From positions 1-64,000 of the forward strand of contig NZ_BMTD01000027.1 of NCBI RefSeq assembly GCF_014649495.1: a DNA stretch of 64,000 bases, written 5' to 3'. Origin of the DNA: Streptomyces filipinensis (GTDB lineage Bacteria; Actinomycetota; Actinomycetes; Streptomycetales; Streptomycetaceae). This document shows positions 63,385 through 64,000 of this stretch, in pieces. The notes under the pieces were generated by a model. It was not told where the DNA came from. It did no database searches and was given only the letters and a program-made list of their open reading frames with translations. Within the stretch, counting starts at the first letter, position 1, and the number at the start of each line of letters is the position of its first letter. Both the position numbers and the translations under genes were made by a program.

Positions 63385-64000
63385 ATGGCAGCAGTCATCA
63401 GCGCGGCGGGACTCGCCCGCACCTTCCAGACCAAGACCGGGCCCGTGCAGGCCGTGCGCGGCATCGACCTCGCCGTCCGGGAGGGCGAGATCCTCGGCTT
63501 CCTCGGACCCAACGGCGCCGGCAAGACGACCACCCTGCGGATGCTCACGACCCTGCTGAGGCCGACCGGCGGCGCGGCCACCGTCGCCGGGCACGATCTG
63601 GCGGCGGATCCGGCCGGGGTGCGCGCGGTGAGCGGGTACGTCGCCCAGTCCGGCGGGGTCGATCCGCAGATCACCGTGCGGGAGGAGCTGGTCACCCAGG
63701 GGCGGATGTACCGGCTGTCGAAGGACGCGGCCGTCGAGCGCGCCGAGCAGCTGGCGCGGGAGCTGGACCTCGGCGGGTTCCTCGACCGCAGGGCCGGCGC
63801 CCTGTCCGGCGGTCAGCGCCGGCGGCTGGACATCGCGATGGCGCTCACCCACCGGCCGAAGGTGCTGTTCCTGGACGAGCCGACCACCGGCCTCGACCCG
63901 GGCAGCCGCGCCGACCTGTGGGATCTGGTCCGCCGGCTGCGCGACGACCACGGCACGACCGTCTTTCTGACCACCCACTACCTGGACGAGGCCGACGCCC
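63385..64000 (+). CDS. ABC exporter ATP-binding protein, DrrA type (partial)
   Basis: The first 205 residues of a daunorubicin-resistance-type ATPase: Walker A GPNGAGKTT, Q-loop YVAQSGG, signature ALSGGQRRRLDIA, Walker B VLFLDEPTTGLDP and the H-loop TTHYLDEADA, where the window ends. ATG 63385 is preceded by a possible -10 (TTTTCT) at 6 bases, suggesting a leaderless message. A permease should follow outside the window. The divergent TetR gene probably controls it. Export substrate unknown. Confidence 0.93.
   Translation, partial: MAAVISAAGLARTFQTKTGPVQAVRGIDLAVREGEILGFLGPNGAGKTTTLRMLTTLLRPTGGAATVAGHDLAADPAGVRAVSGYVAQSGGVDPQITVREELVTQGRMYRLSKDAAVERAEQLARELDLGGFLDRRAGALSGGQRRRLDIAMALTHRPKVLFLDEPTTGLDPGSRADLWDLVRRLRDDHGTTVFLTTHYLDEADA

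Overview
The window is a 64 kb piece of a Streptomyces chromosome. The evidence is very high GC with near-saturated GC at third codon positions, frequent GTG starts, many promoters placed directly on start codons, and genus-typical proteins: the polar coiled-coil pair Scy and FilP, NucS/EndoMS in place of MutS/MutL, the trehalose-maltokinase-branching enzyme route to glycogen, and DUF6230/DUF6114 envelope proteins. The gene order resembles what I recall of the central chromosome core of S. coelicolor around SCO5383-SCO5442. This synteny is from memory and was not computed. I see no insertion sequence, prophage, tRNA, rRNA, CRISPR array or long GC-poor island.

Layout. 1-4 kb: treS (partial), maltokinase and glgB. 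4-11 kb: secreted CAP protein, HelD-type RNA polymerase factor, thioredoxin with a MerR regulator, an Lrp-type regulator divergent from a reductase pair, and a DUF2127 membrane protein. 11-21 kb: MFS efflux pump with a divergent TetR, a C4-dicarboxylate symporter with its two-component system, and a sugar ABC importer lacking its own ATPase. 21-28 kb: central carbon genes pfkA, pta, ackA and pyk. 27.7-30.5 kb: three uncharacterised envelope proteins. 31-38 kb: thioredoxin-TPR chaperone, TetR, isobutyryl-CoA mutase large subunit icmA, and a MarR/MFS/ArsR group flanked by two DUF3817 proteins. 38.7-43 kb: three tandem AIM24 proteins, MarR and MFS. 43-46 kb: meaB, thiolase and methylmalonyl-CoA epimerase. 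46-55 kb: scy, filP and two tandem ABC exporters. 55-64 kb: zinc-motif protein, LLM flavoenzyme, nucS, a membrane-anchored ATPase-like protein, a STAS protein, 3-hydroxybutyryl-CoA dehydrogenase, TetR and a partial ABC exporter.

Working together. The first genes feed trehalose to maltose-1-phosphate and branched glucan. pfkA, pta, ackA and pyk are the glycolysis/acetate overflow set. icmA, meaB, mce, thiolase and hbd form a dispersed butyryl/methylmalonyl-CoA set that supplies precursors for polyketides and fatty-acid turnover. scy and filP build the hyphal tip scaffold.

Most notable non-coding signals: (1) a candidate ~93-nt RNA between helD and trxA with promoter, internal stem and U-tailed terminator; (2) three copies of an 18-bp operator between the MFS pump and its TetR; (3) a near-perfect 24-bp palindrome on an apparently leaderless icmA promoter; (4) a 210-bp block of four dyads and hairpins at 30.8-31.0 kb; (5) an exact 33-bp tandem duplication equal to one hendecad of Scy; (6) three convergent gene pairs whose stop codons overlap in a CTAG.
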